The notes below the pieces were generated by a model, which searched no databases, had not been told where the DNA came from, and worked only from the letters and a program-made list of their open reading frames with translations. Positions 9,384 through 19,737 of a DNA stretch of 19,766 nucleotides are shown here, piece by piece. The stretch lies in the NCBI GenBank assembly GCA_002751075.1, contig NAOQ01000162.1, forward strand, positions 18,576 to 38,341, in the 5' to 3' direction. Numbering within the stretch: the stretch's first letter is position 1; the number at the start of each line of letters is the position of its first letter. The stretch comes from Ichthyophonus hoferi. Its lineage: Eukaryota > Opisthokonta > Ichthyosporea > Ichthyophonida > Ichthyophonidae. The translations under genes were made by a program, and so were the position numbers.

Positions 9384-12300
9384 CTAAAAAGAAATAAAGT
9401 AATTAGTGGTTAACCGAGAGATAATATAATTGGACTAAGAAATATGTGCAATGGGTATTGAGCCAATAAGGTATTATAAATGACGGCATCAAATGTGACT
9501 AACTCCACATGCCACAGCTACACCGCCTGACAACTTGAAGCTTCCTTACAACTGACCTGACTTTGTACTGTAAAAGGCACATAAGTACATTATAATAAGA
9601 AAGGTATGTAGGGGAATGAGAGGAATTAATAGAGAAAATAAGCATACGTACATATATATACATACATGTACATAACTATGCGCATATGTTTCTTATATAC
9701 CAACCTCTTGAGGTGACGTAAAGAAGCCAAAAACACCATCCGTATGCTCCACTACCAGTCTGGTAGGGTCAAGGTACCAATACGTGTTATAAAATCGGTC
9801 CTGGCCCAGCGGTTCAGGTCGGACTCCCAAAAGGCGAAGCATAGACTCCTGGTATTTCGATTCTCTTTTCTGTTCCTCCCTTTCTTGATCTTCAATTCGC
9901 TTGCGTTCCTGTACAGCAGGAGGTAAGCATAGTATAGTATAGTAGAGTATGGTATAATATAGAATAATATAGTATAGTACAGTAGAGTGTATAGGACACT
10001 TAGAAATAGTGCATAGTGAGCACAACAAAGACCTAATGCGGGCAAGGTAGAGAGAGACAAAAGTCTTATTGCCTGCATAAAAAACTATCTAGACAAACTA
10101 TCAAATTTACCGGATAGAAAATATCTTCAAAAATCAATAACAGAAAAGATTTAAAACAAGGGCCAGGCAGAAATAAACACCAAAACACAGGGGATCAATC
10201 ATAAGGTATATAGAGGGGCAGGGAGGAATCGGACATAGGAGATATTGGATGATATATAGTAGATAGTAATCATAGCTAGAGATAGGAATATAGAAGCAAA
10301 ATGGGCTAGTAAAGCTTACGGCTGCTAGTGCTCGCGCTGCAGCATTCTTGGCTGCAGTCTCTTTTCGTTGTTCTTCTAGTTCCTGTTGCCGTTTCTTCAT
10401 CTCATTCTAATAATAACATTGAGATAAAACCATTAGAATAATAGGAGAGGGCAAGAATGTGGATATAGCCACGGGCAGTATGTATATATGTATATATGTG
10501 CGTATGCATCGATTGCTTTAGGTAGATGTATGCATGCATATACATACACACGTATACCAAAGCTGATATGCACATTTGCATGTAGAATATAGGGCTCTTT
10601 ATGTATTATATATCTCCGTCTCTATCACGTTGCAAAGGGTTGACCAGGAGGAATCACAGGGAGATACGCGATATGATAGGACACCATAAGCCAATCAGAA
10701 TTTTTTATAACCTAAACCAACCAAAATATATCCACGAATCAAAGATAGAGCTTAAAACTTTCCTTTATATTTAGACTGTATCTAGGCTGTAATAGTTAGT
10801 GGCTATTGGACAAACCCTAATTGGATATGATATTATAGACCTCTCTCTTATTGACACACAAATATTAAATAATATTTAAAATAATATAACCAGTATTACA
10901 ATGATCTTTATCCAATCAGGTCTGGCCATCCTTACCTCACGAACCATTCGTTGGTAGTCCAAGAAAGCACGCCTAGAGCCTCTTCCCTTATCCATAACAG
11001 GCATATCTCTATATGGGCCAATCAAGTATCAGATTGTATAGCCCGCACCAGTCTTTACATGCTTCTTTATGCTAAGAAATATACATGCAGCAAGACTAAT
11101 AAATGTTGACCTCCTCCCACCTTTTGCCTTCTATATTGTTCAAATAAACAAGTATACATATATATATACATATATATATATCTGTCTCCACATGCTCATC
11201 AAGGGGCAAGGTAAACCTACTGTAGATCTTCGGTGTGATCTGACGCGTCACTGTCGTCAGAGTCATTGTCATCCTCCCTGCCAAAGACACAACCATCCTA
11301 TTAATCATTGGCCTAGCTGCTATTAAAAAATAAAATATAGAGCCAAGGGTAACGAGGAGGTAGAACAAAGGAGAGAGAGGGAAAGGGAAGAGAAAGAGAT
11401 GGAGAGAAGGAGAAAGAAAGAGGAAAGTACAGAATAGTGTACGATAGTATAATAGAGTATAGAATAGAATAGTATAGTATAGTATAGTATAGTATAGAAA
11501 GATAAGGAGAAATAATCAGACAAACACATATCACCATGAAAACTTACCCCTCTACATCCCTCTGTTCCATCCTTAATCGCCGCCTTTGCACAGCCTCTTC
11601 TTTTAATCTGCATAATGATTGGTTGTAATTAAGATCTAATCATTGTACCAGGAGATCGGGAGGCTAGGTATAATACACGGTATAGTATAGTATAGTATAG
11701 TAGAGTATAATAAAGTATAGTAGACTGTAGATGGATTAACAATCCAGTAGTGATTGATTAGTAATAATCGTTGGCCTTTGCAGCTTAAGAAGTTTTATTG
11801 TGTATATATCACGTCATATCTTACTATATATATATACAGTCTGATTAGGACAAGTAAGTAGTAATAGAGCAAGTCAATCAGTAGCTTGCCATATAGGGTC
11901 ATGCTTATACATACTACAGGAGGAAGAGGAGACCTGGCACACCAATCATGCACGCCTAGCAATGCAGCTTAACCCTTTCCATAACAGGTGTATGTTTATG
12001 ATGATATAGTGATAGAAAATAATATATAAATCATAGCTCTTAGCTAGGATTGACCTATCAGAAGAACCAGAGGCATGGTATATATATTACGTCATGTTTA
12101 GCCAAAAGATATAGTAGGATAATATTACATTTTCTTATAAGCGGCCCTTTCCATTCGTCGTTCTTGTGCTAAAACCCTGGCACTCTCAATATTATCATCT
12201 ATCATTCGTCTGTACCAACCACCCACCAGTCAGTATATTAGTTTTGACTGGTCATTTAGATAGATTTCGCATGCAAACAATACGCCATCGACAAATACAC

Positions 12301-12511
12301 ATAAAATAACGAGAAAGTATATACATACACAGATTGGAGGTAGAAAACTACCCACCTAACAGAGGCAGTCCTAGCGACCTCGTCAACCAGGTAGCCTACT
12401 AGCGTTAGTTTCCCCTCCGTATTCAGTGTGGCAAATCCCAGGTTGGGTTCCTGCAGCTCAGCTGGTACTAATACTTTATGAGATCCCTTCAGCTGTCTCT
12501 CGATATACGTC

Positions 12512-12543
<32 letters not shown>

Positions 12544-15500
12544 TGTATGTATATATGTTATTTATGTCATGAATAAATGCATAATTATATATGCATTTAT
12601 ATATGCATATCTGTTAAAAGATGTACATAAGGCTACATATGATACAATCTACCATAAGCCTACCTTGCATTAATATGATCTATTCCAGTGATTGGCCCAG
12701 ATCTAAGATCACTTTCCTAGTTTGATCTCCCTACACTCACCTATATAATAACAATCTAGAAATATATTATCATAACAACAATGTTTAGTGGTGGAAAGTG
12801 ACCAATAGCACGGCCTTCTCTATCTTTCCATTACAACCTACCAATAAGTTAATCTAGGCTAACTGGAGCTCTATTGTATTCGCGACAAGACTATCAAACC
12901 ATTTTTAAATAGTTCATCCCAACATTTTCATTGGTCCTCCTAAATATTTTAAAATAACCATGCAAGATATATTATATATATACATATATACATATAAGTT
13001 TTTATAAAATCTAATGCACCAAGCACCAAGCACAGGGCTAGACAAGACACTATATATATATATATATATATAAGAATAGATATATTATAAAACAACCCAG
13101 CCGGTCTCTCACAGATTAATAAAGCCTACCATAAGCACTTCCTCCCAGTTGTGGCGGGTAGCCTGGGCCATGGTGTTGAGGTCAGTGGTAGAGGTGGACA
13201 CGGATCTGGCGTCTAGATCCATGTCTCCCCCCTCACTCTCAGACGGGGCATCCTCCTTGACATCCTGTAGTAGGGCTAGGTCAGGCCATAAACGTATAAG
13301 AATATAAGAAGCCTATATAAGGCTATCCAGTATAGGGGCATATACAAGTCTATGGTTGGGCCTGCATTGGTAGAGGACACTCGGAGTGTCTGGTTGGATA
13401 GCTAGGCCCAACGGATGAGAGAGTAAAGGTCAACAGGAACCAGTCACATGTTAGTTGATCCTTTCCTCGTATAGATCTTATTAGTTAAATTTTAATATGA
13501 AACAGTAGTAGGGGCTCTGCTCCAACCAATTGCTTTAAAACACCTTTTATATTTAATAGATTTCTTTGCATGATCATTGATCATTCGTTACTATGACACT
13601 ATCCTATGGAATGGGGTGAGAGTGCATGTCCCCAATCAAAAGACAATATACAAATGAACATGCGCATATTAACCAATAGAAGATGGCTACATACGTCAGC
13701 CAGTGCATTTAACAATGCCCGGTAGATAGCGCATAGCAAGGGGTTCACTTCATAGTAGCCAATCCGATTCTTCTTTGGGAGTACATCGTTGTCATCAGTG
13801 AGAAGAGCATCTGATTGGAGAACTGGGTAAGTCAAAGAGAACCAATCAGGGAGAGTAGGAGGGTCTGAATATATAGGGGAGTATAATCGTATGTAGGATC
13901 GTACAATGGTATCATAGTGTATATGTCTTGCACGAACGCCCCTTCCCCCTCCTCCCATCTGTTTATCCGTATTAATCTAATCTATATTCAAATTAATCTA
14001 TATTTACTTTTGTCCAACTAAAACTAACTTGAATATTGGTTGGACGGTGGCCATTGAATATACAGGGATTATTATTGGGCACATAGTCAAACTAAATAGG
14101 TAACAACATCGTATATGTATATAGTCTGTGCATACTGAAAATATAAATAGGTCCAAGCATATACGCATATACAAGGCATGATATGGCATACGGAGGAGTA
14201 AACCATAACATATAGGTCGATAAATACAAAATAAAACCTTCACAAACATAAGATAATCACTATAAATTATTAAAAAAACATTTTAACAACTTTTTCAAAT
14301 AACGTGAGAAAGTAATATGATTTCTTTCAGGTCTAGCTTACTAAGGAAAATGTTTCATATTATAAGTAGGTTTAGACTTGTCATACTTGAATTACAAATC
14401 ATAATGAGATAATGAGAACTTCCAATTATGGTCTTGGATAAATTAAGTGCAGCCACATTTCAATATATGTATATGACCCCACACAGAATGGAAAATTGAT
14501 TAAAAGGGGGTTTTGATGGGTGGATAGATGACAGGTCGTGGTATAAATATAGAGAGAAAGAGAAGAAATAAATAGATAGAGTGAAAATTTTACTGCATAA
14601 TTACTCGTTTTCGTTCACGCGTATATGTAGGGGAGGCTAATAGGAAACACCAACTTACACTGATAGTTATCCAATGAAAACCGGGACAATTTTATGGCCG
14701 AACTGGAGTTGGATAAAGAAAAATGCTTATTAGACCCTTCCAGTGATCACCAACCAATAATAAAGCGTTTACAAAGGGATGGCCCCAAATCATACATGGA
14801 AAATAGGTCTAGGTACAGGTATAACCAAGGTAGGGTGAAATAATGTAATATACTAGAAAATTATGTAATAATAATAGATAGTGTGAGATAGAATAAAGGT
14901 CAGCGAAGACAGAGGACAGAACAGAAAGGAGAAGGTGAGGGGTGTGAAGGGCAAATAGGGTGGATGGGGAGAGAGAGCTAAATAAGTGGGTAAATAAGCA
15001 CACACATATATACTTTACATACATACATAAACCAATACACAGATAAAAAAAGGGAAAGGATAGGGGAAGAGAGTAACAGCTGCAACAACCAATCATATGA
15101 CCTACCTAAAATAGTAAAGAAAATGCCACGTGGTCAGGAGGGCAGGCGCGCTTTTAGCACCCACTGAAAAGTCAGTAGATTCGATCTGCACCAATCATAT
15201 AAGAACATAACTACACTAACCAATAGGAGTACATCTATTACCAATCAATCAATATAACCCGTCCTCTCTATGGACGACAATAATTGGGCACTATATTAAA
15301 TATAGGGTACTTTAACCTGGCCACACCATTGGATTATTTCATTATACCCATCTCAGTGTCATGCACTATAATCAGTTCATAGGGTTAGGCTAAACCCTTG
15401 TATTCTGTCAGCAATAGCTAACCTAACATGATATATCATTAGTGGTTGTGGTATAAGTAAAGCAATTAACAGGGTGAACTATGTTTCGTAATGAGGGTAT

Positions 15501-18500
15501 ACTATAACACAGGGTATGACTATTGTATAGATTAATCACGCCATTAAATTACAATAATACAATATTCACATTAAAGGGCTAATAAAAATACTAAACCAAT
15601 AGTATAATAGCCTAAAAATATCGTACCAATCAAACATCTAAAATTACACCAACACAAAGTTATGCAAATTGCCATTAACCTATTTGTCCATAACACTTAC
15701 ATTCATACATATCCCCCTACTCACTATACTATACTAACTATATTAAACTATACTACACTATACTATACTATACTATACTATACTATACTATACTACACTA
15801 TACTATACTATACTATACTATACTATACTATACTATACTATATTGTACTATACTATACTATACTATACTACACTATACTATAGGGTATGACTATTATAAC
15901 CCTCTGCCCACTCTTTCCTATACTCCATACTCTACAGACAGCTATATAACTAGGTGAACTAGAACAGAGTAGAGGGGAGAGGGGGGAAGTGAAGCAAATG
16001 GATATGTGGGTGGGTGCCATAGAAGCAACCTACTGGTCGTTCTTGTAATGAGGGGTCTAATGGAAGTTGCGTGTCTTCAATAGGATACTGTATTTCTGAG
16101 AAGGGAGGTAGGTATATAAGTATGATAATATATGATAATAGTATAGTAATATGTAAATATATTATTGTACGTGTGGCCATTACCAGTCAAATCCAAGGGC
16201 ATATATATCTGCAAGAGAGGATGGGAAGGTAAGCTAGTAGCCAATGATATGAGACTATATATTATAGATGTAGTAATAATATATATAGCAATAGGGTTAA
16301 GTATGCATTATAAATATAAAATAATCTAATTATATAAATTATATAAATCCATTGTGGATATAGTCACCATCCACATATAGATATAAATACGCAGATTTGA
16401 TGGGACAATCTTGACTGCGGAATTAGTTATCTTAATTACAATTGGTCTATATCCATATCTATCAATTTTGCTCATAGAACCAATACAGGATAAACAACAA
16501 CTGATAGACCAATGGAAACAAACAATGTCACATGACCAAGAAAGACCAGGCCATTGGAAAAAGGGGGTAAGATAAAAGATAAGTCACTTACTCTCCACCC
16601 GTTTCTTGTCTTCCATCTTCTGCTTCTTCCTCTCCTGCTCCTCTTGTTCTACTGCATCCACCACCTCCTATACCCCTCTCCCTATTACTATTACCCTTAC
16701 TCTTATAGCACTAGGGCAAGACGTCAAAAGCTGCTATACTGTTACTTACCTCGGAAATAACTATAGTTCATGGCTCTCTCTCTCCATGTATAATATTATA
16801 TTTTAAATATGACTATCTATTGGGTTAAGTATGTGCTCATACTAACTATATATACAAGCCAATATCATTATGTTATAACTATGTAGTTGGTTTATATTAT
16901 ATTTTATTTATTTTTCTTTACTGGCCTATATGTGGTCTCATCATAGTTATAATTATAACCATACCTATAACAATACAGTATATTTATTACAATATATTAT
17001 ATTTGATGTTCTAATTCATACACATATATTATGTTTTTCTCCACTGCATATATTTTTATAATAGTAAACTTATATGTATGCATAAACATGAACAAGCACA
17101 TCTTAATTTTTCTTTTCCCCCTTTTTTTTCTCTTTCTTTCACCATATTAGTATCCTACCTGCTTTCTCTTATTCTTGGCAGCTTCCTTCTGGCTCCATTT
17201 GTCCCTCAGAGCCGCTACAGCCTCAGGAACCTCTTCGGCTAGTCCAAAGCGTTTAATGTATTCATCCTGCCAATCACTTTGTTTAATTAAAGTTAAGAAG
17301 ATACCCCCTATCTATATCTTCCAGTGACTGCCTTGCCACAAAAAGGAGAATAATTAATATATATATATATACGTGTGTATATGGGTAACAAGCAGGTCCA
17401 ACCATTCACCCACACGGTCTAAATGTGATCCAGTGGCAAGCCAACAGCAGAGTCATACATCTACATATAGACATGTATATACTAGATACATATAGATACA
17501 TGAAGGCTCTTAGTCTATAATCTATCCGATCACCAACCAGCTCTAGCCTAATGTATTCTATTTATAGCCTCCAATCATCCTTACCTTGACTACCCAGATT
17601 GCCCCTACATATGGTTCTCTTTTGGCTGAATCTCTAATAAACGCCTTCAGCATAGCCTTGGGTAGCGGATGTTTTTTGCGACTGATTGGATGAGAGAGCA
17701 CCGGTTAGCGTCTTAGACTTGATGTGATAGGTAGATATGAAGTATCGTACAGTGACGTACCCTGACTACCATCCAATAAAGAGATGGTACATAATGAGTG
17801 GAAAGGGATGAGGGAAGAGGATGAAAGGAAGGCCATAGTAATAACAAGCATGTTGATTGGAGGTTTAAAACGATAATGACAACAACCTATAAGAACCAAG
17901 TAACCTAACTAGTGCGACCAATCATAAGCCATACCTTAGTTCACAAGAAGGTATGCATGTAGCTGTGGTTCCCTTTTCCATCCCACTAGTGTAGGTAATG
18001 TCGTAGTGGTAGGTGGGACCTACCCTCGTTACTAACTGCAGCCACCCCTGACATATTATTATATATTCTATCGTACCCTTATATATATATGCACCTTGTA
18101 TGGTTTCTATCACTACATTCTCGGCTACTCTGCCTTCTCCTTCTTCCTTTCCATTCGTATTATCTGTCTTTATTAGTCTTTTACAGTTACAAGGGCTTGT
18201 TTTTAATGTTCAACAAAGAGACGCATGGCTATAGGTACGTATTGGTATGGCCCCACAAATGAATATATGGGCATGTATGCATTAGATATATAGGGGTCGG
18301 TAGTTCGGAGAATATTGTCCATAGTGTATAGTGTATAGTTTATAGCATATATATAGTATATAGTATATAGTATATAATATATAGTATATAGTGTATATTT
18401 TATGGTGTATAGTATATAGTGTATAGGGTATAGTGTAGGATGTATAGTTTAGTTCATAGTATAGTACATAGTGTATGGTGTATGGTGCATAGGTTATAAT

Positions 18501-19737
18501 AATAAGGGTATAACTGTTAAAAAATCAACAGACCGGCTTACTGTGCCAAGGCGTTCGCTGAGGTATTTTTTTGCCATATTTCATATTTAGGAACCAATCA
18601 CGATTTACTATTATATTATAAAGCAAAGACATGATTGGAGATGAATATAGTGGAGAAAGAGAATACCAGGTTGGAGATGAAGAGTATGTAGGATATATGA
18701 TTAGTGGAGAGAAAAGGAAAGAGAGATCAATATAGTAGCCCAACCAATATCGGCCATAGAAAACAATAAAATTGTAAATCAAGGAAGAGCAAATAAGAAG
18801 AGGAAATGGAGGTAATAGTTGGAAAAGAGAAAGAGAGATCAGCAAAGAATACAAAGGTTGTGCTATAGAACAAACAGATAGTAGGAGAGGAAAAACAGAA
18901 AAAGGAATAGAGAAACCCAGAGAAATAGCCAATGAAAGAGGGCTACACACCGTTTTGATTGGTCCTACTGGCCCTGTCTCTTCGCCAAGTTCATCGTTAG
19001 TCCTGCCCACCAATGGCATGTTATCCTCTCGCTCCTCAGTACTCTTATTGGCCACCTCTTTCCTTCCTAGGTCCACAGGGACTGTCTTTCTAAGAGGTAT
19101 GTCATCATCGTCATAACCGTTATCTATATCCATGGTGGTTTCTTGTAACTGTGCTGTATTATTGATTGATAGATTATCATCCATCATAGCCATGGCCTCG
19201 TCTGTCTCCTTCTTTACTGTACTATCCTGATTGGCGGACTCACTATTATTATCACTAGTCCTTATCACCTCTTCCTTAACCTCTTTACCAGATATACACT
19301 CACTACTCTCATTACATGCACCTCCGTCCACACGACAATTAGCCAATGGAATATCGCCATTATTCAACGTTATGGCCTTAGCTGATTCGTGGACAGCTGT
19401 GATAACAGCCGATACCCTGCAAGGAAAGGGACTTTATGAGTCAATGTAGAAATTAATAATGATAGCTATAATTAGTTTTAATTGAGAGTTAATTAATATT
19501 AAGTAGCCACCTCCAACCAAGACAGGGCCATGAATAAATAAATAATAGAATCCCTACCAGCACCCAAAACACCCATCTACTCGTTTGCCTTATTTGGAAT
19601 AATTAATTATAATTCAGCGCTGCCCCCATTTACTGGCTCAAGAAACTATACACATAGATATAAATATATGGATAGATCTTTTTTCTACCTCCAAAGAGTG
19701 ACTGTATCCATACTCGTGATCCGTAACCGCTCATCAA
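9270..19737 (-). CDS. BAZ1B: BAZ1-family (WSTF/ACF1-like) ISWI partner, 5' end outside window
   Basis: A regulatory subunit of ISWI chromatin remodellers (ACF, CHRAC or WICH type), acting in the nucleus. Nineteen exons (minus strand): 19737-19689, 19416-18951, 18167-17935, 17681-17585, 17266-17159, 16667-16592, 16095-16034, 15185-15106, 14702-14659, 13810-13695, 13264-13130, 12510-12356, 12209-12129, 11607-11548, 11277-11221, 11008-10936, 10406-10320, 9908-9705 and 9383-9270. Every junction keeps phase, giving 765 codons. Segments in order: acidic (17-171), post-WAC block ending WVVKDEYIKRF (about 225-290), charged coil, DDT (about 375-445), WHIM1-like helix (about 520-540), coiled coil (541-690), WHIM2 (about 692-705) and WHIM3 (720-765). 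The post-WAC block resembles human BAZ1B more than BAZ1A as I recall them, hence the tentative symbol. The WAC domain would lie upstream of the window. No PHD finger or bromodomain was found. Confidence 0.9.
9705..9908 (-). CDS. BAZ1B: BAZ1 exon R: WHIM2 motif
   Basis: Sixty-eight codons: a basic coil, then LRLLGVRPEPLGQDRFYNTY, WYLDPTRLVVEHTDG and WHIM3-start FGFFTSPQE. The G-x-D-R-x-x-x-x-Y-W core followed by L-V/F-V/I-E is the WHIM2 hallmark (GTDRNHNRYWLF in human BAZ1B, recalled). WHIM motifs contact ISWI and linker DNA. The donor is GAG|GTTGGT; the alternative GTATAT four bases on would break the phase of the next exon. Confidence 0.93.
9930..9994. repeat. degenerate (AGTAT)n pentamer array
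   Basis: Imperfect AGTAT units on the plus strand just upstream (coding sense) of the WHIM2 exon acceptor, in the intron between exons Q and R. Confidence 0.85.
10320..12209 (-). CDS. BAZ1B: BAZ1 exons M-Q: charged coiled-coil region
   Basis: Five small exons (12209-12129, 11607-11548, 11277-11221, 11008-10936, 10406-10320) encode about 120 residues rich in Arg, Glu and Gln: ESARVLAQERRMERAAYKKM, LKEEAVQRRRLRMEQRD, an acidic stretch EDDNDSDDSDASDHTEDL, SRRAFLDYQRMVRE, and KKRQQELEEQRKETAAKNAA. This is the long helix between WHIM1 and WHIM2 in BAZ1 proteins. The phases 1/2/0 differ from junction to junction and all agree. Confidence 0.85.
11430..11497. repeat. (AGTAT)n pentamer array
   Basis: Imperfect then perfect AGTAT units on the plus strand, in the intron between exons N and O. 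Its orientation is the same as at 9930 and opposite to the array at 15722. Confidence 0.88.
11681..11724. repeat. (AGTAT)n pentamer array
   Basis: Short array of TATAGTATAG units on the plus strand, in the intron between exons M and N. Confidence 0.85.
12356..13264 (-). CDS. BAZ1B: BAZ1 exons K-L: DDT end and WHIM1-like region
   Basis: Exon K (13264-13130) has an acidic linker and then TRHNWEEVLM, matching the N-x-x-W-x-E-V/I-L step after DDT in BAZ proteins. Exon L (12510-12356) has LGFATLNTEGKLTLVGYLVD and EVARTASVR, matching the EFFELTSEEKLQILTALCHR helix of BAZ1B. The acceptor of exon L sits directly after a (CATA)n tract on the coding strand rather than a normal pyrimidine tract. Confidence 0.87.
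12513..12556. repeat. (GTAT)n microsatellite touching a splice acceptor
   Basis: About nine perfect GTAT units on the plus strand, ending at the acceptor of BAZ1 exon L (12510). On the coding strand the tract reads (CATA)n immediately before TAG. Confidence 0.9.
13051..13072. repeat. (TA)n microsatellite
   Basis: Perfect dinucleotide run in the intron between exons K and L. Confidence 0.85.
13695..16095 (-). CDS. BAZ1B: BAZ1 exons G-J: DDT domain
   Basis: Exon G (16095-16034) carries KIQYPIEDTQLPLDP; exon H (15185-15106) carries ALLTTWHFLYYF, the first DDT helix; exon I (14702-14659) carries KLSRFSLDNYQ; exon J (13810-13695) carries ALLTDDND and NPLLCAIYRALLNALAD. The order of hydrophobic helices and the F-S-L-D-x-Y/L-x-x-ALL signature are those of DDT domains, the three-helix module of ISWI partners. 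At 44 nt, exon I is the smallest exon in the window. Confidence 0.9.
13811..13849 (-). promoter_or_regulatory. hairpin with splice acceptor inside its stem
   Basis: CTGATTGG at 13811-13818 and CCAATCAG at 13842-13849 are perfect 8-bp complements around a 23-nt loop. On the minus-strand transcript the 3' arm ends exactly with the intron's terminal AG (13812-13811) before exon J. The arms are copies of the heptamer found across the BAZ1 introns. That it affects splicing is inference. Confidence 0.5.
13850..14658. other. BAZ1 intron between exons I and J
   Basis: No gene or recognisable element. Two minus-strand open frames here (around 13850-13958 and 14004-14249) are AT-rich intron sequence with no conserved motif. 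Confidence 0.6.
15722..15883. repeat. (CTATA)n pentamer array, about 160 bp
   Basis: Nearly perfect ACTAT/CTATA units on the plus strand in the intron between BAZ1 exons G and H. This is the longest array in the window and has the reverse-complement orientation of the three arrays at 9.9-11.7 kb. The open frame it produces, repeating Tyr-Tyr-Thr-Ile-Leu, is not a gene. Confidence 0.95.
16592..16667 (-). CDS. BAZ1B: BAZ1 exon F: charged helix before DDT
   Basis: Twenty-five codons, EVVDAVEQEEQERKKQKMED onward, between a TATAG acceptor and a GTAAGT donor. The Glu/Lys/Arg-rich helix corresponds to the KERREKEM-type coil that precedes the DDT domain in BAZ1B. Confidence 0.85.
16668..17158. other. 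BAZ1 intron between exons E and F
   Basis: AT-rich intron with a T-rich tract near 17101-17140. It contains an isolated strong donor-like CCGAG|GTAAGT on the minus strand near 16750, for which no in-phase exon could be built. Confidence 0.6.
17159..18167 (-). CDS. BAZ1B: BAZ1 exons C-E: conserved post-WAC block
   Basis: Exon C (18167-17935) ends YHYDITYTSGMEKG through CELS; exon D (17681-17585) gives HPLPKAMLKAFIRDSAKREP and AIWVVK; exon E (17266-17159) gives DEYIKRFGLAEEVPEAVAAL. This parallels the BAZ1B segment that runs from HKYDV through a YFIRHNALR-like helix to APWVVEDELVKKY (recalled). The start of exon C is uncertain: the frame is open to 18167, but an acceptor at 18048 would also keep phase and give a much shorter exon. 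Confidence 0.85.
18315..18492. repeat. degenerate TATAGTG-type satellite-like array
   Basis: Many variants of AGTATATAGTGTATAG with units of about 7-10 bases follow one another in the intron between BAZ1 exons B and C. It is related in composition to the pentamer arrays but much less regular. Confidence 0.8.
18951..19737 (-). CDS. BAZ1B: BAZ1 exons A-B: acidic low-complexity region
   Basis: A 49-nt exon (19737-19689, DERLRITSMDTVTLW in the phase set by its neighbour) joins a 466-nt exon (19416-18951). The latter encodes VSAVITAVHESAKAI and then a Ser/Asp/Glu/Asn-rich stretch with runs such as DIDNGYDDDDIPL, ending GPVGPIKT. This is the position of the acidic, poorly conserved linker after the WAC domain in BAZ1 proteins. 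The large exon is over twice as long as any other here. The small exon has a clear TTATTTCTTAG acceptor but little homology, so it is less certain. Confidence 0.7.

Noticed and set aside
15662-15883. 73-codon plus-strand open frame of repeating Tyr-Tyr-Thr-Ile-Leu
   Set aside because: It is a translation of the (CTATA)n array; the pentamer lacks stops in this frame. Similar Tyr/Ile/Leu frames at 9.7-10.1 kb and 11.3-11.6 kb arise the same way.
16735-16790. Extra BAZ1 exon ending at CCGAG|GTAAGT
   Set aside because: No acceptor gives an open frame whose length keeps exons E and F in phase; exons E and F already join in phase without it.
9930-18492. CRISPR array
   Set aside because: The repeats are 5-10 bp microsatellite units without unique spacers, in a eukaryotic gene.
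18525-18950. C-terminal half of the long minus-strand frame (hydrophobic, Ser/Leu/Phe/Tyr-rich)
   Set aside because: It is read-through into the intron after the donor at 18950 (ACG|GTGTGT); composition changes abruptly there and contains the intronic heptamers.
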